This document shows positions 39,591 to 48,410 of a DNA stretch of 64,000 nucleotides, piece after piece. The stretch's first letter is position 1. The number at the start of each line of letters is the position of its first letter. The notes under the pieces are model-generated. The model did not search any database, was not told the DNA's origin, and saw nothing but the letters and a program-made list of their open reading frames with translations. Origin of the DNA: a virus. Position numbers and translations under genes: made by a program. The stretch spans positions 186,001 to 250,000 of IMG/VR virus record IMGVR_UViG_3300018065_000011. The stretch is one strand, 5' to 3'.

Positions 39591-39774
39591 CCGTTTGGGG
39601 TATACTGGCCCCTGAGCGGTGATCCATCGCTTGATCTCCAAAGGTCAGCCCACACCTGGCCTGGGACGGAGACAAAGGGGCTTCCACACCTCGGGTCGCG
39701 TTCCTCGATTCTCTGATCGGTTTCGGGGTTCGGAGTGTGGGTCTGAGCCCGGAGCCGGGGGGAGAGTTAAGAAC
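39591..39774 (+). promoter_or_regulatory. Conserved structured leader, copy 2
   Basis: TTTGGGGTATACT (39594-39606) includes a -10-like TATACT. The following ~165 bases match the leader at 31097-31274 in order and spacing. ATCTCC (39634-39639) faces GGAGAC (39668-39673). The GTG at 39775 begins the same KLKQRIRARM-type N-terminus as the gene behind copy 1. Confidence 0.55.
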
Positions 39775-41790
39775 GTGACCGAGAAGAAGAAGTTGAAGCA
39801 GCGCATTCGTGCGCGCATGGCCAAGACGGGTGAATCGTACATGACGGCGATGGCCCAGATTGGAAGAGAGGCTGCCCACGCGCAGAAGCTCTTTGATCTG
39901 GAGGAGTACTACGAGTTGATGAGCCGGTCGCCCGTGCCCGAGGATGATCCGGTGGTGCGTCGGGCTGAGGAGGAGCTACGCAAGCGTGGTTGGGTTCAAG
40001 CAGGGATGGACGGGTTTGTCGAGTTTGGGTTCGGGGAGGAGGAAGTTGAAACCGCGATCCAGGGCAAGTGGAAGCGCCCGCAGGACGACAAGTGGCTACA
40101 TCGTGAAGAGGCTGTGTGGGAGGAGATCGAAGAGGCCGCGCGGAAGCGAGAGGGACGGAAGAAGTATGCCGCTGGGGATTACGTCGAGGCGACGGCGCTC
40201 TACCGGACTATCGTTACGAAGGGTGTGAGAGTAGAAAAGCGAGGCGAGTCGTGGTTCCCCATCGAGCCCGATGAGGGCATATTCAAGCAGGCTGAGAAGG
40301 TGTACTTGCCGGACAAGACCGTGATCAAGGATGCCCAGGAGGAGCACCCAGACACACGAACATTGCGTACTGTGTGCCGAATCGCGGACTTGAGCATGGA
40401 TGCTGCTCGACACCTTGCGGACAAGCCTCCGAAGCTGTCGAAGGAACAGCTAGCGTGGGCAAAGAAGGTCGCTGAGAGCATCGAGAAGGAGCCTCAGGAT
40501 GGAGAGATGGCGTCGGTTACGTTTGGTCCTCATCTGCCGAACGGGGAGATGCTGAGCGAAGGGATGCTCGCTGCTTTGGCCGAGAAGATAGGCGGTACCG
40601 TAGAGGACGGCCGGGTGGTGGCGACACTTCCTGTCGAACATCCCCGCGCACAGGAAGCCCTGATGAAAGGTGGGATCTCCGTGTCGGCGGAGAGCATCAG
40701 GTCGAAGGGTAAGACGATCCCATTTCCGCCGATTCCTGGGCCTGGGATTCATCCAGCTTACGCCCAAGGGGGCGTCGAGAGGGAGCCTCAGGAGGTTCGC
40801 CGAGGCGATGTGCTCATGTATGAGGAAACCGGAGAGGAGCCGTTGTGGGTTGTTGGGGAGACGCGTGGAGGTATTTTGGTAGTGCCTGCCGGGACCCCGA
40901 CGACGCTGTGGCCTACCAAGCAGACGGAGCTTTCTCTGTATGGGATTCAGAGTGCTCTCAAAGGGGGGCGGATCACGGTCGAGAAGATGCCGGCGGAGCT
41001 ACGGGACAAAGACCTTTCGGATCTTCAGCCGATAGTGTTTCGAGATGCGGTGAACGGGCTTCTCGACAATCTTCATCGTGGCGACTGGGAAGTGGCGAAG
41101 GGCTATTGGGAAGAGACTTGTATGCTGGCGGGACGGCATCAGATGGAGCCGCATCCGTGGCTCAAGAAGCTGTTTGAGACGGAGGAAGGGGTGGTGATCA
41201 AGGGTTCTGGTCTGCCGTGGGATAGTCCTGAGATGGAGAGCCCGTCTGTAATTGTTACGGGCGGGGTTGCGGTCCAGAAAGCCTCCGAGATCGAGGACGA
41301 TACGCGGTCAAATCGGGAAGCGCGAGCGAATCTTCAAGCGGCTCTACAGATTCTTGATCATGGCGGAGAGGAGCCCCGCGCGCTTTGGCGTCTGTATGAC
41401 GCGGTTGTTCATCTGGCTGAGGGGCTTGGCGAGGCGGAGGTTACAAGCGGTCTCGGGGCGGCTCGTGGCTGGAGGATGGTGAGGGCTGATCCTTTCCCGC
41501 CGATTCCGGGGCCGGGGGTTCACACTGTTCCCGAGCCTGATGTGACTTGGATCTACTCCCCGGACAAGAGGGGGGAAGCGGAGCATCTCGGTCCTGGCTA
41601 CTACCATGCCTATCGTCGGACTGACCGGGACAGCTTCCGATCTGTTTTCTCGGATGTGGTCGACAACGGCACTGTGGTATCTGTTTGCGGCGATTACGGC
41701 ACCGCGACGATGGAGACGAAGACCCCAGGAGCGCCGAAGTGCCCCAAGTGCTTGGCTTGTCTTGAAGAGATGGGACACGATTCCGGTTAG
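39775..41790 (+). CDS. Large hypothetical protein with repeated FPPIPGPG motif
   Basis: 671 residues from GTG 39775. N-terminus KLKQRIRARMAKTGESYMTA, a short basic helix also on the 31275 protein and on many phage/plasmid proteins. The middle is Lys/Glu-rich helical. IPFPPIPGPGIH and DPFPPIPGPGVH occur about 280 residues apart and may mark a duplicated unit or linker. The C-terminus has APKCPKCLACLEEMG. I do not recognise the catalytic part, if any. Confidence 0.65.
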   Translation: MTEKKKLKQRIRARMAKTGESYMTAMAQIGREAAHAQKLFDLEEYYELMSRSPVPEDDPVVRRAEEELRKRGWVQAGMDGFVEFGFGEEEVETAIQGKWKRPQDDKWLHREEAVWEEIEEAARKREGRKKYAAGDYVEATALYRTIVTKGVRVEKRGESWFPIEPDEGIFKQAEKVYLPDKTVIKDAQEEHPDTRTLRTVCRIADLSMDAARHLADKPPKLSKEQLAWAKKVAESIEKEPQDGEMASVTFGPHLPNGEMLSEGMLAALAEKIGGTVEDGRVVATLPVEHPRAQEALMKGGISVSAESIRSKGKTIPFPPIPGPGIHPAYAQGGVEREPQEVRRGDVLMYEETGEEPLWVVGETRGGILVVPAGTPTTLWPTKQTELSLYGIQSALKGGRITVEKMPAELRDKDLSDLQPIVFRDAVNGLLDNLHRGDWEVAKGYWEETCMLAGRHQMEPHPWLKKLFETEEGVVIKGSGLPWDSPEMESPSVIVTGGVAVQKASEIEDDTRSNREARANLQAALQILDHGGEEPRALWRLYDAVVHLAEGLGEAEVTSGLGAARGWRMVRADPFPPIPGPGVHTVPEPDVTWIYSPDKRGEAEHLGPGYYHAYRRTDRDSFRSVFSDVVDNGTVVSVCGDYGTATMETKTPGAPKCPKCLACLEEMGHDSG

Positions 41791-41808
41791 ATGGGGTAAT
41801 TGTTACTG

Positions 41809-42171
41809 ATGCACGACATGCGGACGGACGGCGACTGCTTTCGCTGCTGCGTAGCCACGGTGCTTGGTCTGGAGTACGCGGACGTGCCCGCGTTCAACGA
41901 GCCAGATGAAGATCAGTGGGTAGGCAATCTCTCAGCGTGGTGTCGAGAGCGCGGGATTTCGATGGTGATGGTGTTGCCTCACGAGGGTACTGTATGGTCA
42001 CACTTCCTCAGCCACGGCTTGTGGATTGCAGGAGGACCGGGGCCGCGAGGAATTCACCACGCCGTCGTGTACGATGGGCCGAACCTACTTCACGATCCGC
42101 ACGAGTCACGAGAAGGGCTGCTCAAGATCACGGATGCCTTGGTCTTGTTCCGCCGGGACGGCAAGCTGTGA
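41809..42171 (+). CDS. C39/papain-fold-like protein
   Basis: 120 residues from ATG 41809 (ATG 41818 possible). The pattern RTDGDCFRCCVATVLGLEYA, GPGPRGIHHAVVYDGPNLLH and DPHESREGLL, with an N-terminal Cys, a central His and a following Asp, is that of small papain-like proteins seen in phages. A peptidase or amidase activity is possible, not proven. GGGGTAATTG lies upstream at 41792. Confidence 0.6.
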   Translation: MHDMRTDGDCFRCCVATVLGLEYADVPAFNEPDEDQWVGNLSAWCRERGISMVMVLPHEGTVWSHFLSHGLWIAGGPGPRGIHHAVVYDGPNLLHDPHESREGLLKITDALVLFRRDGKL

Positions 42172-42752
42172 TGGACCACCGAATGAAGCAACTTTTGAGA
42201 GAGCGAGGAGTGGCAATTGCCGAGGATGCTGAGGACGCTCGGATTGTGTATGGCGTGGGCTGCACTTGGTGGGGCAGCATCTATGAGGTTGCGAAGCGTG
42301 AGCGCAGCGGGTTGCCTTGCTGTCCAGAGTGCGGTGGGATGTTGATGGAAGTGGAAAGTCAAGAAGTGTGGGACGAGAACGTTCAGTCCTACGCGGATTC
42401 GGTTGGTGATTCGGGCTATCCAGCGTACATTGCTTGGCTTCGTGGCAGGTGTATCCAGGGTCACTACGAGTTGGGAATCGACTCGACCAAAGTGGACTGG
42501 GAGGCCGTTCACGATCTCCGTTACAGGGCTCCGAGGCATGTCACGTTTCCCAAGAGTGTGACGGAGCGGTGGACTGAGGGCGAGTGGGTCTATGTCGATC
42601 GAGATGGGACGCTTCGATTCGATGAGGCGCACGTCACGGCACTTGGGTATGTGAATGCTGACACGGCCGCTATCTACCGAAGGGCTGTCGGGCATAACTC
42701 GGAGCTTTACTGGCAGCGTCGCTGGGCACACGGCGTTGCTTACTCGTGCTGA
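42171..42752 (+). CDS. Hypothetical zinc-ribbon protein
   Basis: 193 residues from ATG 42171, overlapping the previous stop. YGVGCTWWGSIYEVAKRE and CCPECGGMLMEVES (zinc knuckle) near residue 50, later WLRGRCIQGHY. A conserved-looking phage protein of unknown function. Confidence 0.62.
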   Translation: MDHRMKQLLRERGVAIAEDAEDARIVYGVGCTWWGSIYEVAKRERSGLPCCPECGGMLMEVESQEVWDENVQSYADSVGDSGYPAYIAWLRGRCIQGHYELGIDSTKVDWEAVHDLRYRAPRHVTFPKSVTERWTEGEWVYVDRDGTLRFDEAHVTALGYVNADTAAIYRRAVGHNSELYWQRRWAHGVAYSC

Positions 42753-42779
42753 GCAGAAGTCGCTTCGATAGGAGGGTCC

Positions 42780-42977
42780 ATGCCGACATACTGGGAAGCC
42801 TTCGCTGCCGAAGCCTACAAGAAGGGGGTTCGGCTCGCTGATTACGACATTATCGATGTGCTCGAAATGTTCTGGAATTGGCTGGCTCACAACGGGCACA
42901 TTCGGGATGTCGCGGCGGGCTTTAGGCCGAATCCGCTCGACCGGGTGACGGAGGCTGCCGATGGGCGACCCGAGTAA
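42780..42977 (+). CDS. Small hypothetical protein
   Basis: 65 residues from ATG 42780 with GGAGGG upstream. Helical, aromatic-rich (YWEAFAAEAYKKGVRLADYD, then FWNWLAHNGHIRD). Overlaps the next gene by 17 bp. Unknown. Confidence 0.58.
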   Translation: MPTYWEAFAAEAYKKGVRLADYDIIDVLEMFWNWLAHNGHIRDVAAGFRPNPLDRVTEAADGRPE

Positions 42978-43521
42978 CCGCATGTTTCCCTGGCACGTGG
43001 TCAAGACCGTGAGTTGGCTTGGGCTTTGCGTGTTGGCTGCCATGGCTCTGCGCATCTACGACAGAACGCAGAGAGCGCGCACCATCTACGAGTGCATGGC
43101 GACGCTTCAAGGCTCACCACTCGGCAAGCGGTACGCTTGGTGCGACATGCTGGAGAAGGAGGGCGTGCCTCCGCTCGTGCCGGAGAAGACGCAAGAGAAG
43201 CCGAAGGGGGAGACCAAGAAGCAGGTTGATCTGAGCGACAACAAGAGGTTGGTCTCTGACGTGAACCTTCCTGCTCCGCCTCCGAGGGGGGTAGAGCCGG
43301 GGTCGGCTGATGATCCGTGCATGCAGACGTGTGTGGGTTTGGAGAAACAGGAACGGGGGCGCTGTCTGCTGAAATGCCACGATTGGCGTCGTCTCTGTTT
43401 GAACGACAAGGAATTGGTCGCCTACGAGGAGGCTCTTGAGGACTGTCTGGCGAGGAGCGACGATCCGCTTCTCTTTCATGACGATTGTGAGCACATGGCT
43501 GCTTTGGAGGCTTGCTGGTGA
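42961..43521 (+). CDS. Membrane-anchored Cys-rich protein
   Basis: 186 residues from ATG 42961. One N-terminal transmembrane segment (VVKTVSWLGLCVLAAMAL), a Lys/Glu/Pro linker, then a Cys-rich C-terminal domain (CMQTCVGLEKQERGRCLLKC, C...C) that would be oxidised outside the cytoplasm. Probably an exported or periplasm-facing protein. Overlaps the next GTG. Confidence 0.6.
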   Translation: MGDPSNRMFPWHVVKTVSWLGLCVLAAMALRIYDRTQRARTIYECMATLQGSPLGKRYAWCDMLEKEGVPPLVPEKTQEKPKGETKKQVDLSDNKRLVSDVNLPAPPPRGVEPGSADDPCMQTCVGLEKQERGRCLLKCHDWRRLCLNDKELVAYEEALEDCLARSDDPLLFHDDCEHMAALEACW

Positions 43522-44069
43522 AGAAGTTTCCCATCAAGACTGATCACCCGGATGACCAAACTCTTGCGCCCCAGGGGGAGCCTTACGGGCTGCGCTATAG
43601 ACCGTCTGATGCGCTGGCGCGTGGCGGCGCGGCTGAGCCTGGGGTAGCTACGATCACGCGCATCGTGGAGCTTCTGATCGAGGCGACGGCGGATGGGAAG
43701 ATCAGTTGGTTCCGCGACGCCGAGTACTTCGCGGTGACGTATTTCCCCATGTTGGCGGTGACATTTCGTCTTCAGGTTTCGGGGCCTCTTCAGTCATCGT
43801 TTGGCGGGGGCTACGCAGCGACAGAAAAGACCAGCTTCGATCCGAGCAGGGCGATGCACTTGAGCATTGCGTTCATCGACAACAAGGAGTTTCGGTGCCT
43901 CGCGAGCCAGTATTCGAGGATTCACGATCTCTCCAAGCTCGTCTGGAGTACGTTTGAGGACGCTTTCCAGCGAGATCGGAACGAGCGTCTGGAGTGGCTG
44001 GAGAAGGCGCTTCGCGTGTTTCTACCTCATGTTGTTTCGTCCAACGTAGACCCGGAGGACGAGCCATGA
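43518..44069 (+). CDS. Hypothetical protein
   Basis: 183 residues from GTG 43518, overlapping the previous stop (GTGA). Alternating strands and helices (ITRIVELLIEATADGKISWF; FPMLAVTFRLQVSG). No recognised motif. Ends with an overlap into the next ATG. Confidence 0.6.
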   Translation: MKKFPIKTDHPDDQTLAPQGEPYGLRYRPSDALARGGAAEPGVATITRIVELLIEATADGKISWFRDAEYFAVTYFPMLAVTFRLQVSGPLQSSFGGGYAATEKTSFDPSRAMHLSIAFIDNKEFRCLASQYSRIHDLSKLVWSTFEDAFQRDRNERLEWLEKALRVFLPHVVSSNVDPEDEP

Positions 44070-44743
44070 GTTGTGAGAAGCATCGAGGCCGCACGGTTGC
44101 CCGCTGTCTGTGGTGTAGGCTGGAAGAGGCGCAGGAGCGCCTTACGGCAGTGGAAACTGCGTTGACGTTTGCTGGCGACTGCACTACAACGTGGCCGGGG
44201 GATTGGGGATCGCATCCGTCTATTGCTGCCATCTATGCTGTGATTTCTGGCTGGGGTGAAGCGTGGCCGTCGGTGCTCAGGGACATGAGGGGCTTGAACG
44301 AAAGAGGAAAGGGTGGCTGGAGCAGCGAGTTTGCAGAGCGTCTGAGGCGTCATTGTCAAGCCGTGGAGCATACGAGAAGGCATCGCGGGGCACCGGATGA
44401 GCGTCCTGAGAATCCGGCACTGGATGCGTTGCTTCAGGATCTCAGAGAAGAATTGGAGAAGATGACTCAAGAGATCTTGGAGAAGACCAGATCTCGGCTG
44501 TACACAGGATGCAGCGAGTGTGACCGGCTTCGGGATCTTCTTGAGGAGAAAGAGGCGCGTGGCAGGGACTTGGCAGAGGCCCTTCAAGACATGACGCTCT
44601 TGGCCAACATGGCATGGCCCACGCTTCAGAAACAGGTAAACTCAAATGTCGAGGCAAAGGAGTGGGTCTTCACGTACCAAAAGACCGTCAAGAAGGTCGA
44701 AGAGAAGCTGGCCAATCCTTTGAAGATCGTCAGGCGTAGGTAG
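44066..44743 (+). CDS. Coiled-coil protein with zinc-knuckle N-terminus
   Basis: 225 residues from ATG 44066. CEKHRGRTVARCLWC is a likely zinc-binding start; later come CSECDRL and a coiled coil (LRDLLEEKEARGRDLAEALQ). Seen in several phage hypothetical proteins. The following 92 bp show nothing. Confidence 0.6.
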   Translation: MSCEKHRGRTVARCLWCRLEEAQERLTAVETALTFAGDCTTTWPGDWGSHPSIAAIYAVISGWGEAWPSVLRDMRGLNERGKGGWSSEFAERLRRHCQAVEHTRRHRGAPDERPENPALDALLQDLREELEKMTQEILEKTRSRLYTGCSECDRLRDLLEEKEARGRDLAEALQDMTLLANMAWPTLQKQVNSNVEAKEWVFTYQKTVKKVEEKLANPLKIVRRR

Positions 44744-44835
44744 GATGCTTGTGGGCTGGCAGTCTTGGGATCGCGTATGCTCTCGGGACTTTGGTCGTGA
44801 GGGTGCCAAGATGTCAGCCCTTTTTGGAGAAGAGC

Positions 44836-45192
44836 ATGGGCTGGGCACACTGCGGTGAAGACGACCAAGGGCGGCCGATAGGTTACGCCATCGAGGCAAC
44901 TTGCGATCATCCGGGCTGCGAGACCAAGATCGATCGTGGGCTTTCCTACTGCTGTGGCGGCATGCATGGAGGCGAGGCTGTCGAGAATCACGATGGGTCT
45001 TGCTTCATCACGACGTGCGGACGCTACTTCTGCCCGGATCATCGAGTCCTTGCCGTGGCCTTCGTGAACGGGGTTGATCGGGGTGTCGAGGTTTGCGAAA
45101 CCTGCGCGGACGAAATTTTGAAGTATCTCGGGGACTACGCCAATTGGCCGAAATCCTACGAACCCCCCCCACCGAGCCGGAGTAAGCCGTGA
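44836..45192 (+). CDS. Conserved phage zinc-binding protein
   Basis: 118 residues from ATG 44836 (GGAGAAGAGC upstream), preferred over a longer 5' frame. MGWAHCGEDDQGRPIGYAIE, CDHPGCETKIDRGLSYCCGG, CGRYFCPDHR and CETCADE are a cross-braced zinc arrangement that I recognise from small phage proteins. Overlaps the next GTG. Confidence 0.68.
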   Translation: MGWAHCGEDDQGRPIGYAIEATCDHPGCETKIDRGLSYCCGGMHGGEAVENHDGSCFITTCGRYFCPDHRVLAVAFVNGVDRGVEVCETCADEILKYLGDYANWPKSYEPPPPSRSKP

Positions 45193-45584
45193 GAGTCGAT
45201 AGCATCTCTTTTCATCCCATCCGTCTGACGATGAAGCGCCTCAAGCCTGGCAAGTTTTGGATCGGGCGCCTTGGGTTTCGACAAGGCGGCAAGGATCTGA
45301 GCGGCAAGGATCTGGGGATGGTCGAGTACGTGGATGGTCGTTGGCTGGCCACGAACATGAGCCCGTGGCCCTATACGGATATGTACCATTGTTCATCCTT
45401 CCGAGCGGCTGTTCTGCATCTTTGCACGGATTCGGACGTACACGGATGGGCCGCAAGACTGCGGTTCTGTACACATGCTTCGTGTGCAGGCGGGTGGTGT
45501 CTGGTACACGGTGCTTTTTGGCAAACATGGTCCGTATGTGTACGAGGACTTTTCGATCCCTGGGTATCGCTCGATTCTGCCTGA
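45189..45584 (+). CDS. Hypothetical protein, C-terminus uncertain
   Basis: 131 residues from GTG 45189. The first ~85 residues look real (MKRLKPGKFWIGRLGFRQGG, VEYVDGRWLATNMSPWPY). The last ~40 are Cys/Trp-rich and unlike coding sequence, while another frame becomes protein-like from ~45475. A frameshift or true overlap could explain this. Confidence 0.5.
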   Translation: MRVDSISFHPIRLTMKRLKPGKFWIGRLGFRQGGKDLSGKDLGMVEYVDGRWLATNMSPWPYTDMYHCSSFRAAVLHLCTDSDVHGWAARLRFCTHASCAGGWCLVHGAFWQTWSVCVRGLFDPWVSLDSA

Positions 45585-45651
45585 TAATCAGCAAGCTCAA
45601 CTTCGGAAGGTTGTTTGCATAGCTGAGAAGTGGGCGAAGGAGAACCTATGA
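45475..45651 (+). CDS. Small protein in overlapping frame
   Basis: 58 residues from ATG 45475 to TGA 45649-45651 (LRVQAGGVWYTVLFGKHGPY, YEDFSIPGYRSILP). Protein-like composition and an ATGA overlap with the 45648 gene support it. It may be the true continuation of the 45189 gene after a frameshift. Below common length cut-offs. Confidence 0.5.
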   Translation: MLRVQAGGVWYTVLFGKHGPYVYEDFSIPGYRSILPDNQQAQLRKVVCIAEKWAKENL

Positions 45652-46301
45652 GACGCCAAGAGCTACTTGAGCGAGCCATCGAGATCTTGGCGAGTCTCCC
45701 CAGGACGGCTCCGTACTCCAATCCCACAACGAGTCGCCAAGCAGCGAAACGCATGGCTCCGTTCCTGACTCCTCGCCGCCTTCAGGTCTACGATCACATT
45801 CTTCGTGCTGGAGAGAGAGGAGTCGAGGACACCGAAGGAGCCGAGGCGCTTGGGCTCGAAGCGGGTCGTCAGTATTCGCCGCGACGCAAGGATCTCGTTG
45901 ATGCGGGGCTCGTGTTGGACAGCGGGCAAACGCGCAAAACGCCGCGGGGGCATGATGCTACTGTCTGGGTTGTGAATCCCGACCCTGATCCCGTGCGAGT
46001 CGAAGCGACGATCAAGGCCAAGAAGGAAGAGGCAGCCAGGGCGAAGGGGATCACCATTGGCGACTATCCGAAAGCCGACATGGCGTTGCTCAAGTTGCCT
46101 GGGGGTCTCAGCATCCACATTCCTGAGCCTGTGCTGGATGCCTTGACATCGAGCTTGAGCGGCCAGGAGGGGGATCTACAACAGCTTCAGAGCGCGCTCG
46201 AAAGTGAAGGTTTTGGTCTTCCAGACGACGGGCTAGACGAGATGTTGCGAGAGGCGAATGTCCAAGTAGCTATTGACGAGCTAGGGATGCTGGACTGGTG
46301 A
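45648..46301 (+). CDS. Winged-helix DNA-binding protein
   Basis: 217 residues from ATG 45648. Residues ~40-110 (RRLQVYDHILRAGERGVEDT, GLEAGRQYSPRRKDLVDAGL, TRKTPRGHDATVWVV) fit a MarR/phage-replication-type winged helix. The C-terminal half is helical and acidic. Could be a repressor or replication accessory. Overlaps the next GTG. Confidence 0.62.
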   Translation: MRRQELLERAIEILASLPRTAPYSNPTTSRQAAKRMAPFLTPRRLQVYDHILRAGERGVEDTEGAEALGLEAGRQYSPRRKDLVDAGLVLDSGQTRKTPRGHDATVWVVNPDPDPVRVEATIKAKKEEAARAKGITIGDYPKADMALLKLPGGLSIHIPEPVLDALTSSLSGQEGDLQQLQSALESEGFGLPDDGLDEMLREANVQVAIDELGMLDW

Positions 46302-46555
46302 GTTGCTCTCCACTGCTCGATGGGGTCACGGATCCGTTGGATGTGCTTCGCGTCATCCGAAACAACCCCGTGCTCTGCTACTCGGAGTCCTCTGCCTTTC
46401 GGCCGCTGGAGGAACGAGGCTGGGCCGTCTACGAGGATGGTCGTTGGCAGTTGACGGAAGAGGGTAAAGAACAGGCAGGGCCGCCTACTTCCAAACCCAA
46501 GAAGCCCCCGGCTCTCCTGGGTGGTTTCTTCAAGGTACGAAAGGCATCCAAATGA
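46298..46555 (+). CDS. Small winged-helix-like protein
   Basis: 85 residues from GTG 46298. Starts LDGVTDPLDVLRVIRNNPVL, then LEERGWAVYEDGRWQLTEEG, like the recognition helix and wing of a small wHTH. C-terminal basic tail. Coupled to the preceding gene; unknown function. Confidence 0.55.
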   Translation: MSCSPLLDGVTDPLDVLRVIRNNPVLCYSESSAFRPLEERGWAVYEDGRWQLTEEGKEQAGPPTSKPKKPPALLGGFFKVRKASK

Positions 46556-46860
46556 AGAAGATCCTCGCGCGCCTCGTTGGGTTTGCTGTTGCGTTGGGAC
46601 TGTATTACGGGATCGCGTACATGATCTTGATGGCGCTCGGTCCGGCGTACCATCGTCCGTACATGCTCCACATTCTGGCGTGGCTGGGAGCCGTGGCATT
46701 CGGGAGTGGTGACTGGATCAACGGAGCGCTGCACAGCCGGATTGTACGGAGCTATTGGAAGGCCCAGGGGTACACGGCTGAGGCTTCTCAGAGGAAGCTG
46801 GAGGAGCTTGAGGAGCATGCTCGGGGAGGGTCGTGGGTCAAGCATGGCGGCCGGGAGTGA
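46552..46860 (+). CDS. Small membrane protein
   Basis: 102 residues from ATG 46552. Two hydrophobic stretches (LVGFAVALGLYYGIAYMI; HILAWLGAVAFG) and a charged C-terminal coil (EASQRKLEELEEHA). Inner-membrane location inferred. Its 3' end overlaps the convergent ATPase gene by 23 bp. Confidence 0.6.
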   Translation: MKKILARLVGFAVALGLYYGIAYMILMALGPAYHRPYMLHILAWLGAVAFGSGDWINGALHSRIVRSYWKAQGYTAEASQRKLEELEEHARGGSWVKHGGRE

Positions 46861-47524
46861 GGATGGGGTATAAGGGAGTGTGGGCTTCCTTCAGGACAAG
46901 GTAGACCTGGACTTCGGTCTTGCGTTTGGTCATCCTCATGTTCCCTTCCTCATCGGAGATGCGGGTGGGGAGGATGGTCTCAAAGGAGCAGACTAGCTCA
47001 GGCTTGGTAAGCTCCTCGGTGTTGAGCGTGGTCCTGCACTTGCCGGTTGGGATGAGATTCCAGAAGGCGTCGAGGACTTCTTGGTACTCAGGCTGGTTCA
47101 TCCTCATCTCAGCTTCGAAGATGGTTCCGGCTTCGGTCTTCCGACGCCCCTTGGTCATCGAGCCATCTTCGTTGAAGGTGACGGTGCCTTTGGTGCTGCG
47201 GACTTCGGCCTTGCGACACAGAGAGAGCACGAGCTTCTCTCCGAGGTTCATGAAGCCACGTCGGGTCGGGTCTCCTTTCTTCTCGGACTCGGCAAACAGG
47301 GTGTACGCATGAGCCAGGTTTGAGAAGCCATCCGGGTGGTCGTCTCGGATGATCATGCGAGCGAAGGGCCGACCGGGAATCTTCTCTAGCTTGATCTCCA
47401 CGGTCGTCGCCTCGGTATCCCAGCAATTCTGCACTAGCTCATAGAGGACGACTCCGCGGCCTCGATGATCGATGAGCTTGCGCAGACCCTCCTTGTCTAC
47501 GGCGAACCAGTTGTTTTGGGTCAT
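46838..47524 (-). CDS. GHKL-ATPase domain protein (minus strand)
   Basis: 228 residues, start ATG at 47522-47524. LYELVQNCWDTEATTVEI is the N-box (Asn33, Asp36), RDDHPDGF the G1-like motif, and FMNLGEKLVLSLCRKAEVRS the lid/G2 region, as in Hsp90/MutL/rIIA-type ATPases. It is short, so only the ATP-binding domain with a small extension is present. One of few minus-strand genes; its upstream region shares AATGTTTACTT with that of the 34637 gene. Confidence 0.72.
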   Translation of the reverse strand: MTQNNWFAVDKEGLRKLIDHRGRGVVLYELVQNCWDTEATTVEIKLEKIPGRPFARMIIRDDHPDGFSNLAHAYTLFAESEKKGDPTRRGFMNLGEKLVLSLCRKAEVRSTKGTVTFNEDGSMTKGRRKTEAGTIFEAEMRMNQPEYQEVLDAFWNLIPTGKCRTTLNTEELTKPELVCSFETILPTRISDEEGNMRMTKRKTEVQVYLVLKEAHTPLYPILTPGRHA

Positions 47525-47778
47525 GGTTTGGTCCTTGTCTTCTCTACGCGGGTTTGGGAAGAATGTTTACTTGCCCTTAAATTGTCGCACGTGGCAATTC
47601 GGAGGTCGATAGCTTCAATCAACTTTGTTCGCGCGAGATCGAAACGTTTTTTCGCGAAACGGAAACTTCACTTGCTCTCCGACTGTGATCGCAGGGAGCC
47701 TCGCATAACTTGGTCTCTGGAGGGCACGTCAGATCAACAACCGGTAGCCATTCATTGCGTTTTGGAGTAGGTTAAGGT
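47525..47778. promoter_or_regulatory. Intergenic region with divergent promoters
   Basis: 254 bp. The minus-strand gene has AAGTAAACATT (complement of 47562-47572) and an AAGGACC ribosome site. The plus side has TTTTGGAGTAGGTTAAGG before GTG 47779. No gene or RNA is apparent. Confidence 0.4.
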
Positions 47779-48330
47779 GTGGAGTGGTTACCCCTAGTCG
47801 AAAGAACCAGGCCCGAGTCGGAGGAACCGGAACCTCCGCGTGGTCATCCGATGCCGTACACGTCACCAGAGATGGGTGCGGGTTGTGTCAAGCCGTTGGT
47901 GAACGAGTACTACAGTGAAGGCTGCTACCTCTGGGTGGTGTTGGAACAGACTGATGCCGACCTAGAAGTGGAAGATGCTGCGTTTGATCAGGCAACCGAC
48001 CCGCCTCCCTGGGTGGAGTACATGCTCAGCGACGTAGGGTTGGAGGATATCGTCGGATGTGGTCGCGGTTCGTTCCGTGGATGGGGCGGTGTGTTGGAGT
48101 GGTCGATGGAGAACGGCATCGCGCCGGGGCAGCCTTTCTTGATCTTCTGCTCGCGCCCGTGGACTACGAAGACATGGACCGACTACGGTTGGGAGTACGA
48201 CGTGGACTTTGAGGCGTGGATCGTGCGGAGGCTGCCCACGGAGATGGGTGTTCGCCAGTACGAGAGGGTGGTGAGCGAGGTCTTCAGCGACCGCCAGAAA
48301 ATCCTTGACGCCGAGCGCCTGCGTCGGTAG
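47779..48330 (+). CDS. Hypothetical protein
   Basis: 183 residues from GTG 47779 (ATG 47851 also possible). Acidic, aromatic-rich (NEYYSEGCYLWVVLEQTDAD; PGQPFLIFCSRPWTTKTWTD). No family recognised. Downstream a GACGTG/CACGTC inverted repeat lies at 48391-48413. Confidence 0.58.
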   Translation: MEWLPLVERTRPESEEPEPPRGHPMPYTSPEMGAGCVKPLVNEYYSEGCYLWVVLEQTDADLEVEDAAFDQATDPPPWVEYMLSDVGLEDIVGCGRGSFRGWGGVLEWSMENGIAPGQPFLIFCSRPWTTKTWTDYGWEYDVDFEAWIVRRLPTEMGVRQYERVVSEVFSDRQKILDAERLRR

Positions 48331-48410
48331 AGTCCCGGCGAAGTGCAAGAAGCACTACAACTTGATTGGCAGCGAGGACCACCCTGACGTGACCTTTACG
48401 GCCACGTCAG

